Below, one piece after another: positions 15,200 to 23,545 of a stretch of 38,919 nucleotides of DNA. Position 1 is the first letter of the stretch; every line of letters starts with the position of its first letter. Below the pieces are notes generated by a model. The model did no database searches. It had not been told where the DNA came from and was given only the letters and a program-made list of their open reading frames with translations. The position numbers and the translations under genes are program-made. Source of the DNA: an uncultured Ruminococcus sp. (lineage in GTDB: Bacteria; Bacillota; Clostridia; Oscillospirales; Acutalibacteraceae); the NCBI GenBank assembly GCA_902763365.1, contig CACWRT010000012.1, forward strand, positions 1 through 38,919. The letters are read 5' to 3'.

Positions 15200-16558
15200 A
15201 TGAAAAAACTAATATCCGCCGCTATGGGCGTAATGACACTTGCTTGTGCACTATCGATGCCGGCAAATGCAGTTCCTGAGCAAAAACTGCCCTTTGATCT
15301 GACTGCACCTGAAAATGTCACCATGACAGATCTCAACGGAGTTGACTCGGAAAATACTATCGAGATCCACTACTCCCAGAACAACTCCATGAGCAACTGG
15401 TCAAAGCGTAAAGATGATGACTATGAAACTGTCATGAAGGAACTTAATGACATGGGCTACGATGATCTGTGGATACAAACCCAGATCGACTGGTCAATCG
15501 ACTCACAGGATGACTGGCACGTTAATGATTATTGGCTGACAGAAGGCTATGATGATGATTACCATCAGCATCTTGGTGATTGGGCATATATCTCACAGAG
15601 CTATTCCCATGAAACAACAATGGAAGAATGGATATTCAGATGGATGGGCAATATTGAAGACAAAGAGGATACCTTCTGGTATGGGAGACATGTGGATGGT
15701 GACGATTACAACGGCTGGAAGGATGTGCTTAAGGAAGATCAATATGAGGTAGTCAAGGGTGACGGAGAAAGTCACGCTAAAATTGACCTGACAAAGCATA
15801 CCATCTATGCCCGTGTACGCTATATTGCGGTGATCCGTCCTATCAGCGACGATAATGCAAAAAATGTAGTGATACCATCCGATTGGTCAGAGGTTGCATC
15901 CGTAGGAAAGGATTCAGAAAAGTCCGAGCCTGTTAAGGCAGGCGATCTGGCAGCTCCTGTGATCTCAGACCTGAAATACACCGACAAGGATTTCAACGGT
16001 TTTCCTGTTATCTCCATCAAGCTGAGTGTTGATGAAATACTCTCAAAACAGCTGACACAGGTCAACGGTACTCAGGGCGGCATCAGCCTTATTGTTGAAG
16101 CTAAGCTTCAAAACAAGGAAAATTGGGTAGAACTCCAGGGCGACTGGAGAATCACCGCCGGAGATATGGAAATTGATCTACAGAATCTTGCCGAAGCCGA
16201 GGGCAAGATCGAAAAGGATACACCTATTGAATTAAGAGCAAAATATGTATGCTCTCAGCCCGATGTAGAAGAGATCAACTCCGACTGGTCGGAAATACTG
16301 ACCTTCGGATCACAGGATATGGAAGTGAAAAAAGAGGATACTGTTGAATCTGCCGCTGAACAATCCGAATCCTCTTTGACTGATTCGGCTGTACAGAAAA
16401 CAGCCGAGAAAGAGGACAAATGCCCGATATGCGGCTTCTGCCCTCAGCCGTTGGGACTATGTATATTTATATGGATAGCAATTGTTGTTGTGATAATTGT
16501 TATAGTTGCGGTTATCATCATTGCAAGAAAAAAGAAGTCAGAGAAAAAATCATCATAA
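15200..16558 (+). CDS. Secreted, membrane-anchored protein with cysteine-rich C-terminal motif
   Basis: 452 aa. Residues 1-24 are a signal peptide (basic MKK, hydrophobic core, cleavage after PANA). Two beta-rich regions follow that end in similar strands: IYARVRYIAVIRPIS...PSDWSEVASVG and IELRAKYVCSQPDV...NSDWSEILTFG. This suggests two fibronectin-III-like domains, though the first is interrupted by an Asp/Trp/Tyr-rich insert (about 60-190). After a Ser/Glu linker comes KCPICGFCPQPLGLC, then a 20-residue hydrophobic helix and a basic end (ARKKKSEKK). There is no LPXTG. The protein should be exported and held by the C-terminal helix, with the four-cysteine motif at the membrane face. It is monocistronic with its own promoter and terminator. 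Function is unknown. Confidence 0.8.
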   Translation: MKKLISAAMGVMTLACALSMPANAVPEQKLPFDLTAPENVTMTDLNGVDSENTIEIHYSQNNSMSNWSKRKDDDYETVMKELNDMGYDDLWIQTQIDWSIDSQDDWHVNDYWLTEGYDDDYHQHLGDWAYISQSYSHETTMEEWIFRWMGNIEDKEDTFWYGRHVDGDDYNGWKDVLKEDQYEVVKGDGESHAKIDLTKHTIYARVRYIAVIRPISDDNAKNVVIPSDWSEVASVGKDSEKSEPVKAGDLAAPVISDLKYTDKDFNGFPVISIKLSVDEILSKQLTQVNGTQGGISLIVEAKLQNKENWVELQGDWRITAGDMEIDLQNLAEAEGKIEKDTPIELRAKYVCSQPDVEEINSDWSEILTFGSQDMEVKKEDTVESAAEQSESSLTDSAVQKTAEKEDKCPICGFCPQPLGLCIFIWIAIVVVIIVIVAVIIIARKKKSEKKSS

Positions 16559-16566
16559 TCTACCTG

Positions 16567-16595
16567 AAAGAGACTGCTTCGGCAGTCTCTTTTTT
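16567..16595 (+). terminator. Terminator
   Basis: AAAGAGACTGC-TTC-GGCAGTCTCTTT stem followed by T run, 9 bases after the secreted protein gene. Confidence 0.92.
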
Positions 16596-16651
16596 GCTGT
16601 CAAGATTTTTCCGATTTTTTCATTTTATTCATAAAATATACTTCATTCACA

Positions 16652-16680
16652 TTGAAAAATAACAATATTTGTAGTATAAT
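16652..16680 (+). promoter_or_regulatory. Promoter of the EAL gene
   Basis: TTGAAA (16652-16657) and TATAAT (16675-16680) with 17-base spacing, about 107 bases before the start codon. The leader holds the heptamer repeat. Confidence 0.65.
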
Positions 16681-16726
16681 GAAATAATAAAACAATTCAC
16701 ACATATTTTGCAGATAATCTGAATAA

Positions 16727-16772
16727 TTAATTATTCATTATTAATTATTCATTATTCATTATTCATTATTAT
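16727..16772 (+). repeat. Heptameric TTATTCA-type tandem repeat in the EAL leader
   Basis: TAATTATTCATTATTAATTATTCATTATTCATTATTCATTATT-like array of 7-base units, ending directly before the GTGGGGA ribosome site. Confidence 0.85.
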
Positions 16773-16786
16773 TGTGGGGAATCACT

Positions 16787-18712
16787 ATGGAAAAAATATT
16801 ATTCTTTGATTATTCAGCGCTGGTCATTGAGATAGTTTTGCTGGGCTGTATGCTTATCAAAAAGATGACCAACGGAAAAATGAACCGTGCATATATACTT
16901 CTTGTATCCTTTGCTATTCTTACAGCTGTTGCAGATATACTTGCCGTAACCTACGACAGAACGGGAAATATGTTCAATACAGAAAAAATGATATATCATA
17001 CCCTGTATCTGCTGATGAGAGCTTTTACAACGTTTTTCTGTCTTAGCTATGTAATTATGATAACCGATACGTGGTTCAAGGCTTCAAACAATTTCTTCAA
17101 AAAGCTTAAACTGTTTCTCCCAATAACCTTTGCCCCTATTCTGATGGCTGCTAATTTTTTCACCCATCACATTTTCTATATAAGTACTCAGGGAGAATAT
17201 ATCCGGGGTCCGCTGTTCATTATACTTTATGCTTTGAACGGCTACTATGCGATATACGGATTCATCAAGGTTTTTATAAACCGACATATGCTCTCCCCCT
17301 CTAAGATAATTTCTATATACACAGGCTCGTTTCTTATGATGTGTGCAGCCGCTGTACAGTTCTTTATCCCCCACGTTCTTATTGATATGTTCGCAAATGC
17401 TACGGGACTTCTTTTCCTCTTTATGATGATACAGCGTCCCGAAGAAATTACCGACAGCGAAACAGGGCTTCTCAAGCAAAGTGCCTACGATCTCGAAATA
17501 GGACGCAGCCTGGCAAACAAAAAGCCCGAAACTATATTAATGATAAAAATATTAAATTTTAACGTTATTCGTGAAATGTTCGGATACAGAGATACAGTCA
17601 CTATCAAAAAAATGGCAGGCGATGATATACAGCGTATTATGCGTGATAACAAAACTTACGGAGAAGTATACTATATCGGTTCGGGAAATTACCGCATAAA
17701 GCTGGAGGGAAAACAGGAACGCTTTGCCGCTGAGCTTGCCGAAACGCTGAACGATCATTTCAAGAAGCCGAAAAAATTCAACAAAATCAAACTGAATCTT
17801 ATAGTCTGCGTTTGTATAACAAAAATACCCTGTGACATAGATAATGTAAAAGCTATGACTGCTCTGGCGTCAAGCCTTAAAAATCAATATTCAGGCAATG
17901 TTCTTTATGCTTCCGAAATAAGCAGCAAAGAAAAATACAATGTAATGCGTGATATCGACATGATACTGGAAAACGCCATATCCGGTGATTCATTTGAAGT
18001 ATATTATCAGCCCATATACTCAATTAAAGAGAAACGTTTTACCTCTGCCGAAGCACTTATAAGATTGCAGACAGAACAATACGGTTATATCTCACCCGAA
18101 CTCTTTATTCCCGCAGCGGAAAAAAACGGAACTATACACAAAATAGGTCAGACTGTGATGGAAAAGGTTTGTCAGTTCATCGGCAGCGAAGAATATGATG
18201 ATCTGGGGCTTGACTATATAGAAATAAACCTTTCTCCGGCTCAGTGCATGGAAGATGATCTCGCAAGAAAAGTTATATCCATTATGGACGATAACAAGGT
18301 CACTCCCGATAAGATCAATCTTGAGATAACCGAAACTGCCGCCGGTGAGCTTCAAAACTCTATCCTGAATAACATTAAAACTCTCCACAATGCCGGAATA
18401 AGTCTTTCACTGGATGATTTCGGTACAGGATATTCAAATATGACAAGAATAGCTTCGCTGCCCTTTCATATAATCAAGCTTGACAAAACCTTTACAGAAA
18501 TAAAAGAAAACCCCAATCTTGTAATTGTTCTGGAAAATGTAATAAAAATGATAAAAGCATTGAATATGAAAATCGTTATAGAAGGTGTGGAAAACAGAGA
18601 ACTTGCCGACAAATTTGCCGAATTGGACTGTGAATATATCCAGGGATATTATTACTCCAGACCTCTGCCACTTTCCGAATTCAAAGAGTTTATTCTTGCA
18701 CACAAATCATAG
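16787..18712 (+). CDS. Membrane EAL-domain cyclic-di-GMP phosphodiesterase with degenerate GGDEF
   Basis: 641 aa from ATG 16787 (GGGGA site 7 bases before). Residues about 1-215 contain about seven membrane helices. About 225-385 are a GGDEF domain in which the active motif is replaced (IGSGNYRIK), so no cyclase activity is expected. The EAL domain (about 395-635) has all key elements: AEALIRL, the Asn of EINLSPAQ, the Glu of EITETA, LDDFGTGYSN, the Lys of IKLDKTF, and IEGVE and QGYYYSRPLP. It is therefore a likely active hydrolase of cyclic-di-GMP to pGpG at the membrane. Cyclic-di-GMP commonly governs adhesion and surface structures, which suits a strain with a pilus locus. Monocistronic. 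Confidence 0.93.
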   Translation: MEKILFFDYSALVIEIVLLGCMLIKKMTNGKMNRAYILLVSFAILTAVADILAVTYDRTGNMFNTEKMIYHTLYLLMRAFTTFFCLSYVIMITDTWFKASNNFFKKLKLFLPITFAPILMAANFFTHHIFYISTQGEYIRGPLFIILYALNGYYAIYGFIKVFINRHMLSPSKIISIYTGSFLMMCAAAVQFFIPHVLIDMFANATGLLFLFMMIQRPEEITDSETGLLKQSAYDLEIGRSLANKKPETILMIKILNFNVIREMFGYRDTVTIKKMAGDDIQRIMRDNKTYGEVYYIGSGNYRIKLEGKQERFAAELAETLNDHFKKPKKFNKIKLNLIVCVCITKIPCDIDNVKAMTALASSLKNQYSGNVLYASEISSKEKYNVMRDIDMILENAISGDSFEVYYQPIYSIKEKRFTSAEALIRLQTEQYGYISPELFIPAAEKNGTIHKIGQTVMEKVCQFIGSEEYDDLGLDYIEINLSPAQCMEDDLARKVISIMDDNKVTPDKINLEITETAAGELQNSILNNIKTLHNAGISLSLDDFGTGYSNMTRIASLPFHIIKLDKTFTEIKENPNLVIVLENVIKMIKALNMKIVIEGVENRELADKFAELDCEYIQGYYYSRPLPLSEFKEFILAHKS

Positions 18713-18715
18713 ACT

Positions 18716-18751
18716 AAAAGCCGATGGACACAAGTTCCATCGGCTTTTTTG
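18716..18751. terminator. Bidirectional terminator between EAL and transketolase genes
   Basis: AAAAGCCGATGGA with TTCCATCGGCTTTTTT. The A run on one side and T run on the other allow use by both convergent genes. Confidence 0.92.
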
Positions 18752-18766
18752 TAATATTTTTATTTA

Positions 18767-19711
18767 TCATTTAGCCATAAGCTCTGTGATCTTCTTCTCA
18801 AGACCTGCTGCATCAAGACCGAACTCGGCAAGAAGTCCTACGGCAGGACCGCTGTGACCGAATACATCCTCAACGCCTATACGATAAACAGGTACAGGAC
18901 AATTCTCTGCTGTAACTGCCGCAACTGCTTCACCCAGACCACCGATAATATTATGTTCCTCTATTGTGATGATCTTACCTGTTTCCTTGGCTGCCTTTAT
19001 TATAATATCCTTATCTATAGGCTTTATGGTGTGCATATTTATAAGACGTACACTCTTGCCCTGAGCTTTTAATGCCCTTACTGCTTTAAGTGCCTCGTAA
19101 ACTACAAGACCTGTAGCAATAACAGTCACATCATTGCCTTCCTCAAGGGTAATGCCCTTGCCGATCTCAAAGCTGTAGTTTTCGGGATCGTTGAATGTAT
19201 CTATTGCAAGTCTGCCCAGCCTGATATAAACAGGACCGTTATAAGCATATGCTGCCTTGGTTGCCTCTATCATCTCATAGTGATCGGCAGGATTGAGTAT
19301 TACCATCCCCGGGATAGTCCTCATAAGAGCCAGATCCTCACAGCACTGGTGCGTTGCACCGTCCTCACCTACAGATATACCTGCGTGTGAGCCTGCTATC
19401 TTGACATTGAGGTGGGGATAGCCTACAGAGTTTCTTATCTGCTCATAAGCTCTTCCTGTTGCAAACATTGCAAAAGATGCAGCAAAGGGAACCTTTCCCG
19501 CAGCAGCAAGACCTGCCGCAACACCTATCATATTTCCTTCTGCTATACCGCAGTCAAAGAAACGATCAGGATATTCCTTCTTGAATATCTCTGTCTTGGT
19601 GGCAGCCGCAAGGTCTGCATCAAGGACTACTATATCATCATGTTCCTTGGCAAGCTCACAAAGTACCTGACCAAAGCTTTCTCTTGTTGCGATTTTCTTA
19701 CTTTCTGCCAT
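18767..19711 (-). CDS. tkt: Transketolase C-terminal subunit
   Basis: 314 aa. Matches the pyrimidine-binding plus C-terminal half of transketolase: VLDADLAAATKTEIF at the start, FDCGIAEGNMIGVAAGLA with the catalytic Glu that contacts thiamine diphosphate, GSHAGISVGEDGATHQ, and a C-terminal regulatory domain. In many clostridia transketolase is split into two genes and this is the second. It starts 4 bases after the end of the N-terminal gene, with GGAGG inside that gene. The enzyme moves two-carbon units between sugar phosphates in the pentose phosphate pathway. Confidence 0.95.
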   Translation of the reverse strand: MAESKKIATRESFGQVLCELAKEHDDIVVLDADLAAATKTEIFKKEYPDRFFDCGIAEGNMIGVAAGLAAAGKVPFAASFAMFATGRAYEQIRNSVGYPHLNVKIAGSHAGISVGEDGATHQCCEDLALMRTIPGMVILNPADHYEMIEATKAAYAYNGPVYIRLGRLAIDTFNDPENYSFEIGKGITLEEGNDVTVIATGLVVYEALKAVRALKAQGKSVRLINMHTIKPIDKDIIIKAAKETGKIITIEEHNIIGGLGEAVAAVTAENCPVPVYRIGVEDVFGHSGPAVGLLAEFGLDAAGLEKKITELMAK

Positions 19712-19715
19712 TATA

Positions 19716-20558
19716 TTATGCCTCCAATGCTTTAAGCTGCTCGTTCAGTTCGTCCATAGCTATCTTATATTGATCTGCATTCGGCGCTTTGCCATGCCAG
19801 CCTACCTGATTTTCCATATAAGATACACCCTTGCCCTTTATTGTATTTGCAATAATAACAGTGGGTTTGCCTTTTACAGTCTTAGCCTTATTCACAGCGT
19901 CCTCGATCTGCTCAAAATCATGACCGTCAATAGTGATACTCTCGAATCCGAAAGCTTCAAACTTCTTGTCAAGTTCAGAAAGACCTGCAACATCAGCAAC
20001 ACTACCGTCGATCTGAAGACCGTTGAAATCCACGATCCATGTAAGATTATCAAGCTTGTTGTGAGCGGCAAACATAGCTGCCTCCCATACCTGACCTTCT
20101 TCACACTCACCGTCGCCCAACATAGCATATACACGGTAATCCTTGCCGCTGAGCTTTCCTGCAAGAGCCATACCGCAGGCAGCGGAAACTCCCTGTCCCA
20201 GAGAACCCGAGCTCATATCCACACCCGGTGTACCCTTCATATCAGGATGACCCTGCAGCATAGCGCCGATGTGACGAAGTACCTTTATCTCATCTGTAGA
20301 GAAATATCCCTTGAGTGCAAGCACTGCATAAAGCGCAGGGCAGCAGTGACCCTTAGAAAGTACGAAGCGGTCCCTGTCGGGATCTTTCGGATTCTTGGGA
20401 TCCACATTCATCTCGCTGAAGTAGAGGTATGTCATAATATCGGCTGCGGAAAGAGATCCGCCCGGGTGACCTGACTTGGCGTTAAAAACGCCCTCCACCG
20501 TCCATAGTCTTACGTTACAGGCTGTTTTTTTCAGCTTCAAAAGTTCTGACTTATCCAT
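19716..20558 (-). CDS. tkt: Transketolase N-terminal subunit
   Basis: 280 aa from the ATG at 20558, preceded by GGAGGAAAAGGA; the longer frame to 20603 has no site. It carries the thiamine-diphosphate domain: SGHPGGSLSAADIMTYLY, SKGHCCPALYAVL, SSGSLGQGVSAACGMALAGK and the GDG motif GDGECEEGQVWEAAMFAAHN ending in a conserved Asn. It forms the active site with the C-terminal subunit encoded next. A weak hairpin (TTACAGCA/TGCTGTAA near 20630) separates it from the membrane-protein gene upstream on the same strand. Confidence 0.95.
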   Translation of the reverse strand: MDKSELLKLKKTACNVRLWTVEGVFNAKSGHPGGSLSAADIMTYLYFSEMNVDPKNPKDPDRDRFVLSKGHCCPALYAVLALKGYFSTDEIKVLRHIGAMLQGHPDMKGTPGVDMSSGSLGQGVSAACGMALAGKLSGKDYRVYAMLGDGECEEGQVWEAAMFAAHNKLDNLTWIVDFNGLQIDGSVADVAGLSELDKKFEAFGFESITIDGHDFEQIEDAVNKAKTVKGKPTVIIANTIKGKGVSYMENQVGWHGKAPNADQYKIAMDELNEQLKALEA

Positions 20559-20666
20559 TCTGTTCCTTTTCCTCCGATTCTTTTTGGCAGCCTCTGAGAT
20601 CACTTCCCGGGGACACCGTATATTTTACAGCATTTCTGCTGTAATTGCCTTTCCTGTTTTATACCT

Positions 20667-21506
20667 TTAAATTTCTCCGGTATAATCAAGGTTCTTGGGA
20701 TCATCAAGCAGATCCACAAGATCACTCTGCATCGATTCAGAATAATATGTTCGTCTGCCTGCAGCATGCCTTCCTCCGATAGCAGACTTTCTTCGTCTGC
20801 CCGAGGTTTTGTTTTTTCCTCTCTGAACATCCCTGAGAGAAACGCTGAGGGGGTCTACGGGATTTTCCTTGATCTTCTTTGCCGTGCGGGCCTTTTTATT
20901 TGCCTTTACGTTTATCACGATCACCGCAACAACAATAGTTATACCTGCCAAAAGCAGTAAAATACCATATACAAGATACTGACCCACGTCATTGCTTTCT
21001 GACTTTTCTTTCATAGTACCAAAATCATCATTACCGCTGTCATTGATAAAAATACTGCTTTCACCGTTAGCCGTTGCAGCCGCATTTTTATCATCTGAAC
21101 CCTTGGAGTTAAGAGTTTTCTGTATATTCTCCCAGTCTTTAGATGTGAGCTCGTTTGTATCAACAGAATACTGTTCCATCAGCTGAGAATCCTCGTCGGT
21201 ATAACCGTCCTGTTCTTCCTCTGACTCTGTTTCTTCTGTTTCCTCTTCCGAGTACTCTTCATAAGACTGTTCATTGGAATAAAAGTTATCATCGTAATAA
21301 TCATCTGCATCTTCATGATAGATGTCAAAATAATCATTACCGTCGGACTCAGGCGGAATATATTCCACGCTGCTGTCCTCATAAAAAATATAATCCTGAT
21401 CCCCGTAATAGCCTTCGGCTTTAGCCGTCATTGACAGACCCACAACCGAACACAAGGTCATGATCCACACAACAGCGGAGCATTTCATAAATTTTCTTAT
21501 GCTCAT
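20667..21506 (-). CDS. Acidic extracellular protein with one membrane helix
   Basis: 279 aa. Signal-peptide-like N-terminus (about 1-30, ending MTAKA). Then come about 140 residues rich in Asp, Glu, Tyr and Ser (DDYYDDNF, YSEEETEETESEEE). A membrane helix follows at about 177-199 (YLVYGILLLLAGITIVVAVIV), then a cytoplasmic tail of about 75 residues rich in Lys and Arg. The tail is unusually long and basic and ends with DLVDLLDDPKNLDYTGEI. No domain is recognised. The first ATG lacks a well-spaced ribosome site; ATG 21488 is an alternative start. It may be co-transcribed with the transketolase genes, but a functional link is not evident. Confidence 0.7.
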   Translation of the reverse strand: MSIRKFMKCSAVVWIMTLCSVVGLSMTAKAEGYYGDQDYIFYEDSSVEYIPPESDGNDYFDIYHEDADDYYDDNFYSNEQSYEEYSEEETEETESEEEQDGYTDEDSQLMEQYSVDTNELTSKDWENIQKTLNSKGSDDKNAAATANGESSIFINDSGNDDFGTMKEKSESNDVGQYLVYGILLLLAGITIVVAVIVINVKANKKARTAKKIKENPVDPLSVSLRDVQRGKNKTSGRRRKSAIGGRHAAGRRTYYSESMQSDLVDLLDDPKNLDYTGEI

Positions 21507-21725
21507 AAATTACCCGTTTCATCCTTTCCGAATGCGGTTCGTATAATTCCTAACCGTTAAAACTTTATTAAACCGTTTATTCTCTTATCCCACACATTAC
21601 ATAATATCATAAATCGACACTGTTTTACAATACATAATTCATATTTTTTCGTTTTAACAACAATTTTGCAATATATCTTTAAATTAATGTCTAATTCAAC
21701 GAAAATTACTTATAGCAAGTATCAT
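21507..21725. other. AT-rich intergenic region
   Basis: No ORF of note and no clear hairpin. Probably contains the promoter of the acidic membrane protein gene, but I cannot assign boxes with confidence. Confidence 0.4.
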
Positions 21726-21810
21726 CCCGCAAACCGCCGTCGTAACGTTAAACCCCAAACGCGGTGATGGGTTCGCCGCAGGATCCTTTCTGTAACCTTT
21801 ACTTATCACG
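21726..21810 (+). repeat. Dispersed repeat, copy D (diverged)
   Basis: CCGCAAACCGCCGTCGTAAC, then CCCCAAACGCGGTGATGGGTTCGCC and TGTAACCTTTACTTATCACG. This last part matches the end of copy B (CAACCTTTACTTGTCGCGG). It overlaps the 3' end of the pyridoxal kinase gene and provides its stop codon (21806-21808). Confidence 0.55.
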
Positions 21811-22660
21811 AATTATTACTTTTAGCATCGGCCGTTATTACCAAATCCTTCATAAACATTTCAAAGCATACTCCGTCCTGGGGAGGAATTTCAAGCTCAT
21901 CGGATTTCCTTATAGTTTTAGCAACAAAATCGGCAGCTTTTTTCACAGAATCCTCAAATGACAGACCATTTACAATATCCGCTGCAATTACAGAGGCAAA
22001 GACATCCCCTGTCCCTGCTCTCCTGCCGCCTGAAACAGGAGTAAGATACATTGAATATTGACCATTTTCATTATATATAAAGTTACCTATATTATTCCCC
22101 TGTTCTATACCTGTTATCACAATGTTTTTTCCGCCCATATCCACAAGCCTTCGGCAGATATCATAAAGATTGCTCTCTTTCGTCTGTTTATCACTGTACG
22201 GAGTACCTGTAAGTATGCAGGCCTCTGTCAGATTAGGCGTCATAATATCACTATGTCTTGCAAGTCTTCCAAGTCTGCGGCAGAGTCCGTGTGTAAGTGT
22301 TGCGTATGTTCGTCCGTCATCTCCCATGACCGGATCAACAATTATCTTAGTATTCTCTTTTCTGAATCGCTGTATGAAATCACTTACTATATCTACCTGA
22401 AGCTCCGATCCAAGAAATCCTGTATATATACCATCAAACTCAAGTCCCAATTTCTCCCATTTTGAATAGTAATACTTCATCTTATCCGTATAATCATCAA
22501 AAAAATAGTCCTTATAGCCCGTATGATTTGAAAAAACTGCTGTGGGTATGGCACAGCACTGTATCCCCGCTGCTGATATGATCGGGATAGATACGGTAAG
22601 CGAGCATCTTCCGAATCCTGAAAAATCATTTATCACTGCAATTCTTTTTTGTCTTTCCAT
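21806..22660 (-). CDS. pdxY: Pyridoxal/pyridoxamine kinase (PfkB-superfamily)
   Basis: 284 aa, matching the PdxY/PdxK family. The N-terminus is IAVINDFSGFGRCSLTVSIPIIS, then AVFSNHTGYKDYFF in the substrate lid region, VDPVMGDDGRTY for ATP/metal, TPNLTEACILTG, and the catalytic RAGTGDVFAS near residue 228. It phosphorylates the 5'-hydroxyl of B6 vitamers in the salvage pathway. The divergent neighbour is an ECF transporter S component, which fits uptake and trapping of the vitamin. The last codons and stop lie in a diverged copy of the dispersed repeat. The ribosome site before ATG is weak (GGTGA). Specificity between PdxY and the related HMP kinase ThiD is not absolutely certain. Confidence 0.9.
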   Translation of the reverse strand: MERQKRIAVINDFSGFGRCSLTVSIPIISAAGIQCCAIPTAVFSNHTGYKDYFFDDYTDKMKYYYSKWEKLGLEFDGIYTGFLGSELQVDIVSDFIQRFRKENTKIIVDPVMGDDGRTYATLTHGLCRRLGRLARHSDIMTPNLTEACILTGTPYSDKQTKESNLYDICRRLVDMGGKNIVITGIEQGNNIGNFIYNENGQYSMYLTPVSGGRRAGTGDVFASVIAADIVNGLSFEDSVKKAADFVAKTIRKSDELEIPPQDGVCFEMFMKDLVITADAKSNNS

Positions 22661-22748
22661 TGTATCACGTCACCATCCAGTAATAATCTGCATTCCTTTA
22701 TTTTATTATACGGCATAAAATAATTAACAACTATTTTTTAGTAATTAG

Positions 22749-22777
22749 TTGACAATTAGTCGAAGGTATGCTATAAT
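22749..22777 (+). promoter_or_regulatory. Strong promoter of the ECF S-component gene
   Basis: Perfect TTGACA (22749-22754) and TATAAT (22772-22777) with 17-base spacing; leader of about 125 bases. Confidence 0.85.
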
Positions 22778-22784
22778 ATGTTTT

Positions 22785-22820
22785 CAATTTATCGGAAAGT
22801 AATTATTCTCTGATAAATTG
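22785..22820 (+). other. Hairpin at the 5' end of the ECF leader
   Basis: CAATTTATCGGA (22785-22796) pairs with TCTGATAAATTG (22809-22820), 11 of 12. It starts at the expected transcription start and could protect the message or be part of a regulatory leader. No known riboswitch is recognised and there is no T run. Confidence 0.5.
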
Positions 22821-22907
22821 TATATATTTTCGGCTGCATAAATATGTCGGGAGTCAGTATGCGTCAAAACCTATAAAATCTATATGTATTAAGGAGTTGT
22901 TCAAAAT

Positions 22908-23438
22908 ATGAAACAAAGCAATTATCAGAAGAACATAAAATATATGGTATTATCCGCAGTTTTTGCCGCAATGGTATTTGTACTGACTGCCTTTGTACAT
23001 ATTCCGACTCATCAAGGATATGTACACGTAGGCGACGGCATTATATATCTTTCGGCAGCTATACTGCCCGGTCCTTATGCAGCAGCTTCCGCTGCTATCG
23101 GTGCCGGACTTTCCGATTATATGTCCGGATACGCCATCTGGGTAATACCGACTGCCATAATAAAAGGCCTGACTGCTTTCTGCTTTTCATCCAAAAAGGA
23201 AACAATAATATGCAAGCGTAATTTTATTGCAATTATTCCCGCAGCACTTATATGTGTGGGAGGATATTTTATAGCAGGAGCTTTATTAGCCGTTATTTCA
23301 GGAACACCGATACAAGCCGCTCTTATTGCATCGCTTGCCGATATACCTTCAAACGGACTCCAGGCAGCTGCAAGCACTGTACTTTTCATAATTCTCGGTG
23401 CTTCTCTTGACAGAGTCAAAATAAAGAACCACCTTTGA
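22908..23438 (+). CDS. ECF transporter S component, probably for vitamin B6
   Basis: 176 aa with about five to six membrane helices. The N-terminal YMVLSAVFAAMVFVLTAF (with the A-A spacing used to contact EcfT), then VHVGDGIIYLSAAILPGPYAAASAAIGAGL and WVIPTAIIKGLTAF, are hallmarks of substrate-binding S components of energy-coupling factor transporters. The ATPases and EcfT are not encoded nearby, as usual for group II systems that share one energising module. The divergent pyridoxal kinase suggests pyridoxine or pyridoxal as cargo; a pyrimidine-type substrate (HMP) is an alternative. AAGGAG lies 9 bases before ATG. Confidence 0.85.
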   Translation: MKQSNYQKNIKYMVLSAVFAAMVFVLTAFVHIPTHQGYVHVGDGIIYLSAAILPGPYAAASAAIGAGLSDYMSGYAIWVIPTAIIKGLTAFCFSSKKETIICKRNFIAIIPAALICVGGYFIAGALLAVISGTPIQAALIASLADIPSNGLQAAASTVLFIILGASLDRVKIKNHL

Positions 23439-23498
23439 CAACGCAAATGATTCCCGTAGTTTTTATACAGCTTTTGTCATCTCACAATTTCACCAAAC

Positions 23499-23535
23499 AT
23501 CATACCGCCTTCCGTAGCACGGTCGGCGGTATGAT
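23499..23535. terminator. Bidirectional terminator
   Basis: ATCATACCGCC pairs with GGCGGTATGAT (11 bp), flanked by A/T-rich sequence, between the convergent ECF and carboxypeptidase genes. Confidence 0.85.
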
Positions 23536-23545
23536 TATATATACT

